This document shows, piece after piece, positions 11,914-23,730 of a stretch of DNA of 64,000 nucleotides. Origin of the DNA: Spongospora subterranea f. sp. subterranea (Eukaryota > Endomyxa: Phytomyxea > Phytomyxea > Plasmodiophorida); assembly GCA_049724395.1 (NCBI GenBank), contig JAUGWO010000056.1:18321-82320 (forward strand), given 5' to 3'. The notes under the pieces were generated by a model that did not search any database, was not told where the DNA came from, and was given only the letters and a program-made list of their open reading frames with translations. Position 1 is the stretch's first letter. Each line of letters starts with the position of its first letter. Position numbers and translations under genes: made by a program.

Positions 11914-12039
11914 TCGACATCCACATTTCAATATCCAGCCCCCCCGGTTTTGAAGATGACATCCACATTTCAATATCCAGCCCCCCCGGTTTTGAAGATG
12001 ACATCCACATTTCAATATCCAGCCCCCCCGGTTTTGAAA
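11914..12039 (+). repeat. Three 42-bp tandem repeats
   Basis: Three consecutive, almost identical 42-bp units starting at 11914, 11956 and 11998; each contains a run of seven C. On the plus strand each unit reads MTSTFQYPAPPVLK (14 codons). The near-identity shows a recent expansion. Confidence 0.95.
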
Positions 12040-12760
12040 GTCTGCCGACTTCGCAAAAACTTGCCATACTGCATCAGGTGGCAATATTGTTGGTGTCAGG
12101 ACCCCTTCTGCTCAAATGTTTGTTAAAAACCATCAGACTAAATAGTGCCGTACGAACAGTGAAGAAGAAGTTTTGCCGAAAGGGTCAAAATAACCGAATG
12201 GCAGAACGTCAGTACAACGACGAGCCTGGGAAAGTGAATCAGTTATGCCAACTGGATTATCGAGTGCCAGCTCTGAGCGAGAAAATTCCAGAAACTATTC
12301 GGGATTTCAGAGGTGTTGTCAAATCATCTTCAAATGTTGATTTCCGAATTAAATGGAGATTGTTGCCTTCCAACCACTGGCAAACTAAGGCTCGTGGACA
12401 ACGCACGTGTTCCCAGCAATTCTAGTCCAGGAAACGCTCCGGTCGAATGCTCTGCACAAGAGGTATCGAATAGAAAAACAGACGTGTTTTACGATGAACG
12501 ATGGCACTGAATATATATTCGTTATGTCAATTGAAGGGGCAAAGGGGTGACCGTGGAGGCGATTGACTCTGTTCCACCACAATGGCGCCACACTCAAATA
12601 ACATTGCCTGTTGAAGTGCAACAATAAACCACCGACAACAACGGGCGACACGATGGTGCACTGTGTATTAATAACAGAAAGGGTCATAGATCTTGGGAGA
12701 AGAAAACAGAGTTCCGTGATTGTGTTCCACTTATTCATGAACATTCGACGGAGACAACGA
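12040..12760. other. Unassigned
   Basis: No recognised product. Several 60-130 codon stretches are open on both strands, which may be remains of the gypsy pol region, but no motif supports this. Confidence 0.3.
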
Positions 12761-13831
12761 TCAACACCTTTTTCCATATCCCATGTTGGCCAATTTCTGT
12801 GTAATAGTCAATGGTCCCGAAGGAAAGACAGAGCTCACTTGCTGGTAAAATCTTTCGGTATAGCACAGGGTTCTGCTCTGATCACGAACCGGTTTCGGGA
12901 AATTTTTTTTTGGGTGCATAATCAGCAGTCGACAAGCAATTGATGATCGTTTGCCTTTCCCATCACCTATTTTAACGGCCGCATGGGCGACAGTTCTCGA
13001 ATCCCAGACAAAGAGTTCGTTGGGATGCATATTCCATCGTGTGTACCAATCGTTTCTTGAAGTTTCTGATTTCAAAAGTAGTTGAACCTTATACTCGCTA
13101 TTCCTCGAATTAAGAACAATCATGGTGCGGTTCTCACCGCATTGGTCGGCGGGTGTGAATGCCAATGGCCATGCTTGGACAGGTTCAATTGGTTTCCAGA
13201 TATTCATCAAATGATCGAGTTTCATCTTGTCGATTACGTATTGTTCAACGTTGCCATTGTAGTGTGTCAGAGCAGCGGATTTAACACGACTATCTGTGGC
13301 TAAACATTTCATGATCTCCACAGACCATTTCTCGTGGTTTAACAACAGGTCCTCAATACCAGCATTACGAAGGAAATCGATATGGGCATTTGGAGAATAG
13401 TCATCTGGTTTGATGAACCGTGTTACTCCAAAAGGAATCACTATCCACGTGGGATGTTTCTTGCCGATTTCCTTGTAAATGTAATTTTGAACTATCTCTG
13501 TAAAACGACTTTTGAATTGATCGTCATCCAGCAACGTTAACGAATCAATGACAATTTGCAGCGGTATCGGTATTGAAAAAACATCAAATCCCTTCGGCGG
13601 ATTCAACGATTCAATCCACTGCATAAATGACGCTTTCTTGGTGGGCTTATCCATTTGATACACGTTCACCTTCTCATCAGAAAACTCATCTTTTTGAAAA
13701 TCGCCACCATCTGTTTCTTTGCGAACTCGTATTTCTCCATCAAGTTCCGGCTTGTCCTGACAATTGACCACAAGCCATATGCACTGAAGCAGAACTGGCA
13801 ATACAATATACTTGATTCTCGTTCGAGCCAT
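12761..13831 (-). CDS. Secreted 2OG-dioxygenase-like protein
   Basis: Single-exon paralogue of the gene at 4890, in opposite orientation. The frame is open from 13858, but similarity to the paralogue begins at the Met at 13831 (MARTRIKYIVLPVLLQ...WLVVNCQ), which starts a good signal peptide, so I take that start: 356 residues. Conserved blocks are IPLQIVIDSL, HPTWIVIPFG, the THYNGN site (H-Y-N in place of the H-x-D expected of the dioxygenase family), NIWKPIEPVQAWPLAF, and VWDSRTVAH...GKGKRSSIACR, which would supply the distal His and the 2OG-binding Arg. The protein ends soon after MGYGKRC, so the core has a natural C-terminus and lacks the repeat tail seen in its sister. It looks intact. 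Secretion is well supported; the enzymatic role is inferred. Confidence 0.7.
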   Translation of the reverse strand: MARTRIKYIVLPVLLQCIWLVVNCQDKPELDGEIRVRKETDGGDFQKDEFSDEKVNVYQMDKPTKKASFMQWIESLNPPKGFDVFSIPIPLQIVIDSLTLLDDDQFKSRFTEIVQNYIYKEIGKKHPTWIVIPFGVTRFIKPDDYSPNAHIDFLRNAGIEDLLLNHEKWSVEIMKCLATDSRVKSAALTHYNGNVEQYVIDKMKLDHLMNIWKPIEPVQAWPLAFTPADQCGENRTMIVLNSRNSEYKVQLLLKSETSRNDWYTRWNMHPNELFVWDSRTVAHAAVKIGDGKGKRSSIACRLLIMHPKKNFPKPVRDQSRTLCYTERFYQQVSSVFPSGPLTITQKLANMGYGKRC

Positions 13832-13858
13832 GCCACAAATCAAAATGGACACCGCCAA

Positions 13859-14982
13859 CGGATGCCGTGAGGGACCCCTTAGGCGGCTACAGCAGTCATG
13901 GACTACGAAAACCGCCCAACGAATACAACTGTACTGTACAACCGATGACCGTAATTAGTCCGGACCGCACTAATTGTCAAGTGTCAACCTCCCATTTCCG
14001 AGTCGGTCACAGGTATTGCGTTGACCGCACTAATTCTGAATCTAAACACTAATTCTGCGTGTGGAGCATGAAAGCGGATTCATCAGACAAGACTTAAATA
14101 CGGAAACGGCGCGGAGTTAACCGATTACGATTATGTGTTTGAGAGCCTGTACATAGTCTAAATCTACAGCGTTGCAGTATTGGTTTGAGGAGTCGTGAGA
14201 TATGGTCATTAGAAATTTGGTCCAAAAAATTCGAAAGAATTAAGTCACACAGTTCGCATACAACCGAGTTTTGTTTTTATAGGTGAAAGTCACGGTGAAA
14301 TAGGATATGGCTGTATTAATTTTATTTTTGTTGAAAAACAGGGACTCCTATATTTTGATCATTTTGAAAGAATGGTGTTGTTGGTTTTGGTCAATAACGC
14401 TCCTCGAGCTTGCAAGCAACATTGAACACATTTCAGCAATCAGACTAGCGAGGTGATGAAATATGTATTGTGATCAGGTCAATAATTGAGTAAGGGATGT
14501 ATAATCTCTGAATTGACTATAGGCGCCGCTGCGATACAATGTCTGATCATAAACAAAACTGAGATTGCGATATTGATGATGCGCGCAAAGAATCATTAAC
14601 CGGTGTTTTGAAAACTGAATGAAAAATGCAGAACGATTGAAATGACCAATGTCAAGCAAGTATCGTGCATTGCTGACCTTTCACATGTTGACAGTCATCG
14701 CTGTTAATGTGCCCACTTAGCTGGCCATTCTCCGGCAAAATGGTGCAAATGGTCTTATCAACAAAAAATTTATGATTGTCCCGAAATGAATCAGAAAGTG
14801 TTCCTGGCAAGAACAATCGGCTTAAAAGATGTAATGTAATTGAATATGAAATTGAGAATTCGTTGGCAAAGACTTGGAGAAAATATATTTAAAAAACTTT
14901 AATCAAAAATGATGTTGAAAGAAACTGACCCATTTCAACAACCATCAACTCGTTTGGAAAGGGCAAATTTGATTGGCGAATA
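13859..14982. other. Intergenic with a diverged dispersed repeat
   Basis: No gene recognised. At 14330-14420 there is a diverged match to the dispersed repeat described at 52357 and 60215 (a weak version of its AATCGGGG-TTTTTTATCAT-TTTGGT block, minus orientation). Confidence 0.35.
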
Positions 14983-15510
14983 TTAAAGAAGCAAAACGCA
15001 GTCACATATATAAATACAATAATTAGGTTCACCAGCTTCAGCCTGAAGTTGTTTCGACATTTGGTTCAGTAATTTGGGCATAGAACTATCTGGAAAGTGT
15101 TCCCCATCTGGAACACTGATTGGGGAAAGAATGTTTTTGGACCAAAAACTATGATCGCTGCGGTTGTTCGTGTCCTTCGATTTAACAAGAATTTCCTTGT
15201 CAAATTCAACGAGTGTTTCATCGTCTGATTCAAGGGAATTTACCATACCGATATCATGAAAACAGATGCAACCAGGTTTACCACAGATTTTCGCCATCTT
15301 CACCAATGGTGACATCAATTTGATTATCCTGGCGTTGACTGAGTTACTAATGGCGTCCTCATCTGAAACAATATCATGTAAGTACGAACACATCGGAACA
15401 AAATGTTGAATGACCTGCATCGGGCAACGCAATAGCTCGCGGCAGTTTGGAAGTGGAATAAGAACATATCCCGGTATTGGAACTTTTGGAGCCTTTGGCG
15501 ACATTTGAGT
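14983..15510 (-). CDS. Unknown protein, terminal exon
   Basis: The minus strand is open from about 15510 to the stop at 14983 and begins MSPKAPKVPIPGYVLIPLP. The encoded 170 or so residues are acidic and moderately cysteine-containing (KICGKPGCICFHDIG) and end in a short hydrophobic stretch. The upstream sequence contains two more copies of the same exon-like start (see the repeat at 15480-16090), suggesting the last exon of a multi-exon gene. I do not recognise the family. No splice junction could be proven. Confidence 0.4.
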   Translation of the reverse strand, partial: TQMSPKAPKVPIPGYVLIPLPNCRELLRCPMQVIQHFVPMCSYLHDIVSDEDAISNSVNARIIKLMSPLVKMAKICGKPGCICFHDIGMVNSLESDDETLVEFDKEILVKSKDTNNRSDHSFWSKNILSPISVPDGEHFPDSSMPKLLNQMSKQLQAEAGEPNYCIYICDCVLLL

Positions 15511-16090
15511 ACAACAGCAAAATAAAAGATTATCAAATGTCGACAGCGAAAACACATACCCTTGAGGAGTGAGCAGACATTGTAGAAATTTCTGCGAACG
15601 GTCAAGGGGGCGACCCAATTGGGGGAATGGGTTGAACGAGCTGCTTTTAAAGCGGGGTTCAATTGCTGATAACGACCTTTCCAGGTTTCGAAGCCTTTGG
15701 AACCTGTGGAGGCATTTGAGCACAACAGCGAATAACAATGATTGAGATCACCCTTTAGATGCGAACGGACAGTCCTGAAAATTCTGCGAATGGCCAGAGG
15801 GACGATCCAATTGGAGCAGCAAGTTGCAGGAACTGCTTTGGAAAAAGCGCGATGGGGAGAAAAGTTCCTATGTGGATTCAAACCTTTGGACTGTATATGA
15901 CGGTCCCACGGTTCATGACCTTTCAGCACATTCGATTAAAAGTGAAATGAAAAAATCAACATATATTCGACGATGAGTCCACATACCGTTGTGTTTTAAA
16001 CAAACAATCCAGAAAATTCTGCAAATGTTCAAGCGAACGAAACCCGCAACTTTTGGATGAACTGAGTCCACGATTTTCTCTAAAAAAAGA
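15480..16090 (-). repeat. Three diverged tandem units of about 200-230 bp
   Basis: The motif AAATTCTGC.AA.GG.CA and its flanks recur near 15585, 15775 and 16010. A second shared block, a TTTGGA..C.T.T motif followed by ACATTTGAG, recurs at 15485 and 15690. Copies are about 65-75% similar by eye. They look like tandem duplication of an exon plus flanking intron of the minus-strand gene ending at 14983. Confidence 0.6.
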
Positions 16091-18437
16091 GTAACGATGG
16101 GAGATTCATCGGCGACAAAGCATTAATGATGTGGGAGTTACAACAAATCCAACGGATAATGATAAACGAGGACAGAACACACCATGGAAAATCACCAGAT
16201 CGTTATCAAACTTAATCGGAAATTGACGATAATGGAATCACAGCGACAAGATATCAAATAATGAGACGTACGAGCAGCAGACTGCAGTTCTGGCATCAGG
16301 GACTGCAGAATTGTTGGGATACCGGTGTTACCAAGAGCTGGAGCAGTGATCAAAGAAGAAACGAGATTGAGATATGGGATGGACCAACGATATAATATAT
16401 TCTCAGTTGTCTTCGGGAGGGCCGATTCACCTTTATTGTTGTTCGAATAACATTTAAAAACTTTCATTTCTAGCATCAAAAGGTGTCACCAACCCAATGT
16501 GATGAAAACTGACAGGAAAGGATAATTACCTGTCAGATAATCGTCGAAATTTAAAAATGTGTTGAGCATCATGTTAATTAATTTGAATGCAATTGTAGGC
16601 ACAGGTTTAGGAAGAATGAAGATGAATTGATCTGAAAGTTAATCTCATTTTACGACAATGGGAGCAACAAGTTCACTAACCAAAATATGCACGAAAATTC
16701 GATGGAAGCCCGCAAAGTCGGAGGTCATTTGAAACACCTTTAAACACATATCAGTAAATGGTGAGAATGAAACACAAATCCGAAAACCAATTGATATGCG
16801 AGCAAGGTTAAGAAGCCAAGCCAAACCCAATAAATACTGTCCAGTATTCCCCTAGAGTCATTCAAGGAGGGGTCTGAATTGCGATTCAAGAGGCCTCAGA
16901 AAGTTCGGAAATTAACAAATGGACAGAGAATCATCCAGACACCGAACAGAAAGCGCAACGGTTGAACAAACGAGAATTAATAGTGCACTGCTGACTTTGT
17001 GTTGCTTTCAAACTGCTAAAACTTGGATACAGATGCAGCGTTTTCCAGCCCAAGTCCATATCATCACACATGCCGTTGAAGATATGTGCCACTTCTACAA
17101 GTTCACACGTGGCTTGTCTGAATTGCCCTGAGATTTTTTGTTAGTTGACTTCACCGTAATAATCGCGAGAAACCGTTGTGAAAGACGTTAAAACTTGTGT
17201 CTGAAGTTTTAACAGCAAAAAAGGAGCAATGACAAACTTTTGCGAAAAAGATGCCAAGACAGAAGAGTACGTTATTACAGATAGAAATAATGGGCCTTAC
17301 CGGTTAGAGACTCCACTTCTTGAAGAAATATTTTGGTCACTTTGGTTTGCTGCACTTTTTTGCAGAAGTCACCACCTGGAACATTCCTGAGGGAAGTGAC
17401 GTGAAGATTCTATTGAAATTCACCAACCTATCGGGATGATGTGAGCGTTTTTAACAATTAATTCTGAATATGGCGGATAATGTTAGCCAAACGCTGGAAA
17501 ACAGACTCAAAACGAGTACCACTGTTTAGCAGCGACGAAGATGGGAGATCCGGATACGGGTTATTGATGGAAGGAGGCGATGAGTGAGCAGGATGTTCAT
17601 CGTCTTGGAGGTTTTTTCTACAGATGAGAATTCAATCAACAGATGTTGATCACGACATTGTACCGTATGCATGGGCCAAAAAAACTGCAACGAGGGCGGC
17701 GGCTGATACGATCAACGATAACCGAAAACGAAACGACATGACGGCAAGGACAATATGGGAAGGATGGCTATTGATTGTTGGAGGACGTCGTCTTAAATCC
17801 GGAGTGATCCAGACGGAGAGAAACCCATTGCCTCCAGTCAGACCTGAAAAGTTTGCGAACAGTGATCAGTTCAAACCCGCAGAGACCGAGCGAGCAGTAG
17901 TCACTGTCACTGTTAGAACGAATACAGTCGCGGACATTGATCAACACAATTGTTCCCTGTCAGACTCCGGGAGGTATTTCTGTCAGTCCACTGATGGCAG
18001 GCCACGCATCAGTCGACTGATGTGGGCCTGTATTTCACACGAACATTTTCCTGTTTAGACTAAACTGTTGCAAAAGAGGACCAACAGGAACTATGGTTTG
18101 GAGATCCGGGATAATTCACACATTAAGGGGGGCGGTGTCTTCTGCACAATCGGAATTGTCTTCAACTTCCATGGCTCCAGAATATCAAGCGCAAAGCCTG
18201 GCTTCTACTTCAGCTGATTCATTTCGCAATAAAATTCTTTGCGCTTCTCTCCGTTGTTTTTTCTTCATCATCACTAATTCGAACGTAATTTACTGGTCGA
18301 AAGTTGCGGTTGGTGCTAGGACGTCTTTTTAAAAATTGTTAAAAGATGGAGCCAAATAGTTCATCTGAATCATAGCACAGATGAAGCCGGCAATGGTTCA
18401 GTTTTTTCCTGCGGCACATCATGACCCGCTCTGTCTA
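16091..18437. other. Unresolved; possible minus-strand introns and exons
   Basis: No firm gene. The minus strand has scattered exon-like stretches (16830-16645; around 18200-18100, which reads MEVEDNSDCAEDTAP; and a hydrophobic stretch near 17735-17650) separated by AT-rich sequence. The plus strand has a 144-codon open frame at 17624-18058 with no family resemblance. Either could belong to a gene I cannot assemble by eye. Confidence 0.25.
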
Positions 18438-18713
18438 TCAACCATAGCTTGGCGATGTTAGCAGATTCAGTAAAAATCGTGACAATCTGACCGTGAACAA
18501 AATACTTGGACAAAGAGAAGCGTTTTTTTCAAAGCAATGAAACGCTTGACCACAGCTGAGCATATCATGCATACAAAGCTGCACTTCAAGATCGCAATCA
18601 CGGAATCTGTAGAATTCATGAAAATGTCTCTGAATATCGGAATTCAATGATTCAATAATTAAACAAGCCGCACCAGTTGCTTCAGGATGATTTCTGCGAA
18701 TATGGATACCCAA
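18438..18713 (-). CDS. Possible exon of an unknown protein
   Basis: An open minus-strand stretch of 91 codons with balanced composition and five Cys (for example CDLEVQLCMHDMLSCGQAFHC). The fifth to first spacing hints at a small disulfide-rich module. It may be an upstream exon of the gene ending at 14983. No family recognised; it could be chance. Confidence 0.25.
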   Translation of the reverse strand: MGIHIRRNHPEATGAACLIIESLNSDIQRHFHEFYRFRDCDLEVQLCMHDMLSCGQAFHCFEKNASLCPSILFTVRLSRFLLNLLTSPSYG

Positions 18714-19075
18714 TGAATCAGGACTTTGCAGTTGGACAGAGCAGAAGTTTAGGATCTAAAAACGATTAGGCGGCCGTTCGAGCTTTTTAAATGGTATGAA
18801 AACCTGGCTGAGTGTGTTTTAATGCGTCGCTTAAAATTATTTCCAGGGATCTGTTTTGAACGTGAAGAACATGTTCCATGTTTGAATGACCTAGACGAGT
18901 GTGCTAAACTTGCTATGATGCGTGGTTTCTTCGGCAAGCAAAAGAAGCTTGATGATCGCAAGTTATGAAAGCAGCAGACTCCATAGTAATCCAAGTTTTT
19001 GAGGAGAGGTTCCCATTGTTATAATTGCTACAGTATGGCAAAATACACTAAAGTAAACATTGATGCAGAGTATAA

Positions 19076-19400
19076 ATGTACGTTGTCGAGGTCAAATTAG
19101 CTGCTCGCCATGCCCCGCCCACGAAAGTGACAAAGGTCGCCGTCCGCCGCATGATCCAGGCGCGTGAGACTGAGAAAGTTCGCAAATACGGGACAGCGTT
19201 TCTGGCCCCGTTCACCGCCATCGTTCTTACCACCGGAGGCTTTCTTTCCCGACAGTCGGAACAGTGGTGGAGCGTCTGGATGTTGTTGGCGCTCACTCGA
19301 AGCAGTTTCTGCTCGAGCTGAGTGTCCTGCTCATCCAGACGCGATCCCTGTGTAGACGGCGTAACCTTTCCCAATAAACAACTGCAAAAACCCAAAACCC
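19076..19400 (+). mobile_element. Possible LINE polyprotein C-terminus
   Basis: The GC-rich stretch encodes an Arg/Lys-rich helix followed by KVRKYGTAF and a TTGG segment. That resembles the region just after the reverse transcriptase in site-selective and protist LINEs (basic helix, Y, then FVPFVVET.G). The frame changes once or twice. Composition is more GC-rich than its surroundings, as expected for an insertion. Confidence 0.3.
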
Positions 19401-19514
19401 CAACAAGGTTGCAGAGACATCAAGAAAAACGGGCCGCGTCCCACCAAAAAATGGGCGGCCCGCGACGTCACCTCGCCCAGCCGAACAACCGACGAAACTT
19501 GCTCAAACCCTCAA

Positions 19515-19695
19515 AGGAAAACACAACCGAAGAAAAACTGCAAGTCAACAAACGCAACAGAAAACGTTGAACGCGCTGTAAGCGTCAAAAGCATTTTGTT
19601 TTTGGTCAATCGCTGAAAATCGGGGTTTTTTTATCATTCTGAAACAAGATGGCGTCGTTCGTTTTTGGTGAGCCAAGATCCTCGACCTGGTCTAA
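19515..19695 (-). repeat. Dispersed repeat copy 1
   Basis: Matches 52357-52484 and 60215-60390. Shared landmarks on the minus strand are GTCGAGGATC-TGGCTCACC-AAAAAC, a run of A followed by CCCCGATTTTCA, and CCAAAAACAAAAT followed by GCTTTTGACG. This copy is the most similar to the one at 60.2 kb and extends with it past TTGCGTTTGTTGAC. Confidence 0.75.
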
Positions 19696-19704
19696 CCTAT
19701 CTAC

Positions 19705-22072
19705 TTAACCTTGGGATGGCCCAGAATCATATTGACAGATAGTAGATTCCTTGTTGCCTGCACCAGGACAGCAATCGCGACTGAACCTGTTGCAGGATAC
19801 TGAGTTTCCCCATCTTCGAACAAATTCCGAAGCACTTCCAGCGCAATGGCGATGTAAACAATTGTTGACAGGACGGTACTTTCTGATCAAAGAGGTTAAA
19901 AGCGAATGAGGCGATCTCATTAATGGTGTCTTCGTAATCATGAACTGATCATACTGTTTGAGAATTTCGGAAAGCGCTGGGAGGAGGTCTCGTGTTGTTT
20001 TATGGCGAAGAGAAAGTCTTTCTGGAATATCAAATGGTCGGTCGATCGATCCGCATTGAAGGAACTCAAAGCCCTGACATTTCCGATTGCCGAATTCCCC
20101 ATGCTGGATTCGAGGGCCCCATTTTTGAATCCATTCATTTATATTTTGGCCACAGTGATGGACAAAGCACCCCCAGATGGGTTTCGCAGACTTGATATAA
20201 AATGATTGGCGAAACTTTCGAGCGATGGAGCCACTTGATCGGTATTTCTCGTTGAATTTACAGAACAGATTGAGTTTTTCTTCTACGGTTCGTGACGCTG
20301 AAACAGCATGAACAAGAGCTTTGAGATCCAAGCAATCGGAGTCTCCTTCTCTGAAAGCACAAATGTTCATCAATTTTTTTAAAAAAAAGCGAATGAAAAC
20401 CTGTAGTCAGGGTTTCTGACGATTTTCGTCATCTGGAAACCGCAGGTGTGATGATTTGATCCACGACCGGGGCAGCATTTCAATCCAAAAAAACTGTGCT
20501 TGAAATGCGCTCCCCAACGTGTCTGGAAGAAGTTCACGTCTTTGCCACAACATTTCACAAGACAGTGAAGGACAGGGATACAGGTGTTCTTGAGAAAATC
20601 AGACACTTTAGGAGTGATATTACGGAGTGATTTTCTGCATGAGACCAATTTCAAAACAAGATTCGAAATTAGGATCAGTTTTTGCAGGGTGCTCTTTGCC
20701 TTGCCAATTAGCCTATGTTCAGGAACATCGTTGTTTTTTTGTCCGGCCTCAACGGTATCCCATCCCGACTTTCCGACCAACAGTAGTTCCATCATGTGTT
20801 CGGGCATGGCGACACTGTTGTGAAACTCGACCTGTTCTGAATTCGTCTCCTTTCCCTAAACGGGCGATACCGTTTGTGATTATCAAATCCCAGATAGAGC
20901 GGGGAACCAGAGTTCTGACCAGAAACACACAGAGGCTCTCATAATCTTTAACCTCATCCAGGTCCCAGTTTAGGCGCCGATAGAGCATTCTCAATCCAAC
21001 CAAGGACTTGGAATGACGAACCTTAACCATTTTGTGAGTCTGCAGCAGTAATCCATCCTAGTACGCCATATAATAAGATATTGGTGATCACGATTCTCGG
21101 CAATCTCTTACTTGCACGAACTTTTCACGAACGTCAACTGGCTGTTTTTTCGAAATAATCGAATTTTCGATGCGGCAATCAAAAGTTCTGCCCTCTACGC
21201 TTTCAATTGACTGTTGACCATCAATACTGATACGGGATGCATCACGGTTTGAACTCGTGTTCGGGGTCAAATCCTAAGACGAACTTAGCAATCCCAAACA
21301 CAATTTGGACATGGACTGAACGGCCAAGTTTCTGGAAGAACTGTCACAAAACTGGTGGGCGTTTCTGTTATCAGGCACGAGATTCTCGAGAATGTCTTTT
21401 GACGGCAAAATTTCCGAATCAATAGGACTTCGATTTAAATCGATAAGGCAATCGAGGTTCTCGCGCTCATGGCTCGGTGGTTGAGAACCGATACTGATGT
21501 GGGACGCGTCAGTTTTCGAACCCGGGCTCGAGTGCCATTCCTAACAACGCACTCAAAAACCCGAATCTCTATTTGAGAATGAACTGAACGACTACATTCA
21601 TCGGAGAACTTTCACCACACTGGTCGACCCGATTGATACTCGGACACTCAAACGCCAATAAGGATTTGCCTTTCAGCAAATTTGACTCAATGTCGAATAT
21701 TCCAATACCAGATTGTGTAAACCTTGGTCATGGTGCATTGTCCACTCCTGCGGTGGCGACATGGTGTCCTGCAAAGACCAATGATCTCTGATTTTTGGCA
21801 ATTATTTTGAGGGTAATTCCGCCATCCATACCGAGAAGGTGGGAGGAGGCGATTCTTGCGGCGGCATTGGCCTGACCTGAGCCAAGCGGTTCGTCCCAAC
21901 CATGACCAGGTTCGGTTGCCACAGATAGAGTCGGTCTGATCACCACAAGCAGCAAACCCAACAAGTTGAGGACACGCATTGAAGGAATGGGATGGCGCAA
22001 CAGTAGGGCGGTCCGCCAACGGGCAAGGATGAGTTCAGAGTTGAGGGTGAGACGAACGGTTTTAAGTGTCAT
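19705..22072 (-). CDS. Cysteine-rich secreted repeat protein, copy 1
   Basis: Multi-exon gene, homologous along its length to those at 44546 and 52977. The N-terminus carries a hydrophobic signal (MRVLNLLGLLLVVI) whose Met lies 93 bp inside an upstream in-frame ATG at 22072. Middle exons encode Ser/Asp-rich modules (IS-I-D-QQ...DVRE). The C-terminal third has three copies of a 45-residue cysteine module at about 20570-20430, 20190-20060 and 19880-19750: C-x3-C-x2-CCG, then F/W-x2-RWG, F, C-(C)-x-G and a last C. A splice acceptor TGCTTTCAG at about 20345 joins modules 1 and 2, and the preceding intron starts GTCAGA. It differs from the other two copies by roughly a fifth to a quarter and is inverted, so it is the oldest paralogue. 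No known domain recognised; probably extracellular. Confidence 0.6.
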
Positions 22073-22145
22073 TCACCAGGGTTCAGATACCCGATTATTC
22101 TCTCCTCTCTATTCAACTTTCCTGCTGTGATTTAGTTCTGCATTT
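22073..22145 (-). promoter_or_regulatory. Conserved 5' flank of cysteine-rich gene 1
   Basis: On the minus strand the block from TGCAGAACTAAATCACA to AATCGGGTATCTGAACCC immediately precedes the first ATG. The same block stands before copies 2 and 3 (44480-44545, 52911-52976), while sequence further upstream differs in this copy. Conservation limited to this stretch suggests the transcription start and 5' UTR. Confidence 0.5.
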
Positions 22146-22770
22146 GATAATGCGGGACTTCAACCACAATCGATTATCATTCGCGTTTTGCGGAGTGAAG
22201 GTCGTGGGCATCGTCAGGGGCAGCCATATCATGAACAACATCCATAGCCAAAGGAAAACGACATGATAAGTTTTGCTGCAGTGGTGGCCACGACCCGAAC
22301 CTGGAGCGCCACCACAAACCACCAATCTTGCAAGATTATTCCTCCACTGAATATATCGCTCCAGCAAAAATGCTGAATCCAACTACACGAACAAGGCGTC
22401 GTGACTCACAACAGCAAATTCTCAACCTCTCAGAGAAATTAGGTATCAACTATCACACTTGATCGTCTCTTGACATTTGTGTTATCGTGAAAAGAACCCA
22501 CTGCTACGGTTCCTGATAGAAAACGTGGACGAAAAAGGAGTCTGATCTGGCCTCTCATCTTCCGTTCGAGGCATTCACACTAACTCTCCACTCACAGCAG
22601 GACGTCGTGTTATCGCCGACGGTTGCAGCACTGATCAACTTTAGAGCACAAGTCGAGCATGGAGCAAGTGAAACAAGGGCGGTCATTGCCACAGCAACAC
22701 AAAGGAAGACGGCAGGACGAACTGGGGCAGAGAACATGGGTGTCAATAAACTTCTTCAAAACCGTGGCAC
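22146..22770. other. No gene recognised
   Basis: Sequence between the cysteine-rich gene and the minisatellite; short open stretches only. Confidence 0.35.
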
Positions 22771-23730
22771 GTCAGGAGCGTGATGAGTTATGGCATACGA
22801 GGGCAGGTCAGGAGCGTGATGAGTTTATGGCATACGAGGGTAGGTCAGGAGCGTGATGAGTTTATGGCATACGAGGGTAGGTCAGGAGCGTGATGAGTTT
22901 ATGGCATACGAGGGTAGGTCAGGAGCGTGATGAGTTTATGGCATACGACGGGCAGGTCAGGAGCGTGATCAGTTTATGGCATACGAGGGCAGGTCAGGAG
23001 CGTGATGAGTTTATGGCATACGAGGGCAGGTCAGGAGCGTGATGAGTTTATGGCATACGAGGGCAGGTCAGGAGCGTGATGAGTTTATGGCATACGAGGG
23101 CAGGTCAGGAGCGTGATGAGTTTATGGCATACGAGGGCAGGTCAGGAGCGTGATGAGTTTATGGCATACGAGGGCAGGTCAGGAGCGTGATGAGTTTATG
23201 GCATACGAGGGCAGGTCAGGAGCGTGATGAGTTTATGGCATACGAGGGCAGGTCAGGAGCGTGATGAGTTTATGGCATACGAGGGCAGGTCAGGAGCGTG
23301 ATGAGATTATGGCATACGAGGGCAGGTCAGGAGCGTGATGAGTTTATGGCATACGAGGGCAGGTCAGGAGCGTGATGAGTTTATGGCATACGAGGGCAGG
23401 TCAGGAGCGTGATGAGTTTATGGCATACGAGGGCAGGTCAGGAGCGTGATGAGTTTATGGCATACGAGGGCAGGTCAGGAGCGTGATGAGTTTATGGCAT
23501 ACGAGGGCAGGTCAGGAGCGTGATGAGTTTATGGCATACGAGGGCAGGTCAGGAGCGTGATGAGTTTATGGCATACGAGGGTAGGTCAGGAGCGTGATGA
23601 GTTTATGGCATACGAGGGTAGGTCAGGAGCGTGATGAGTTTATGGCATACGAGGGCAGGTCAGGAGCGTGATGAGTTTATGGCATACGAGGGCAGGTCAG
23701 GAGCGTGATGAGTTTATGGCATACGAGGGC
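22771..23730 (+). repeat. 37-bp minisatellite, about 26 units
   Basis: Near-perfect head-to-tail copies of a 37-bp unit beginning GTCAGGAGCGTGATGAGTTT. Variation is limited to a few positions, for example GAGGGCAG versus GAGGGTAG: the T-type units cluster at the left edge and near 23580-23640. That clustering is the pattern expected from local unit duplication. 37 is not a multiple of 3. Confidence 0.98.

Noticed and set aside
17624-18058. Immunoglobulin-like protein (DSGRYFC motif)
   Set aside because: The motif is isolated; there is no preceding Cys-Trp framework, signal peptide or conserved spacing. Probably chance.
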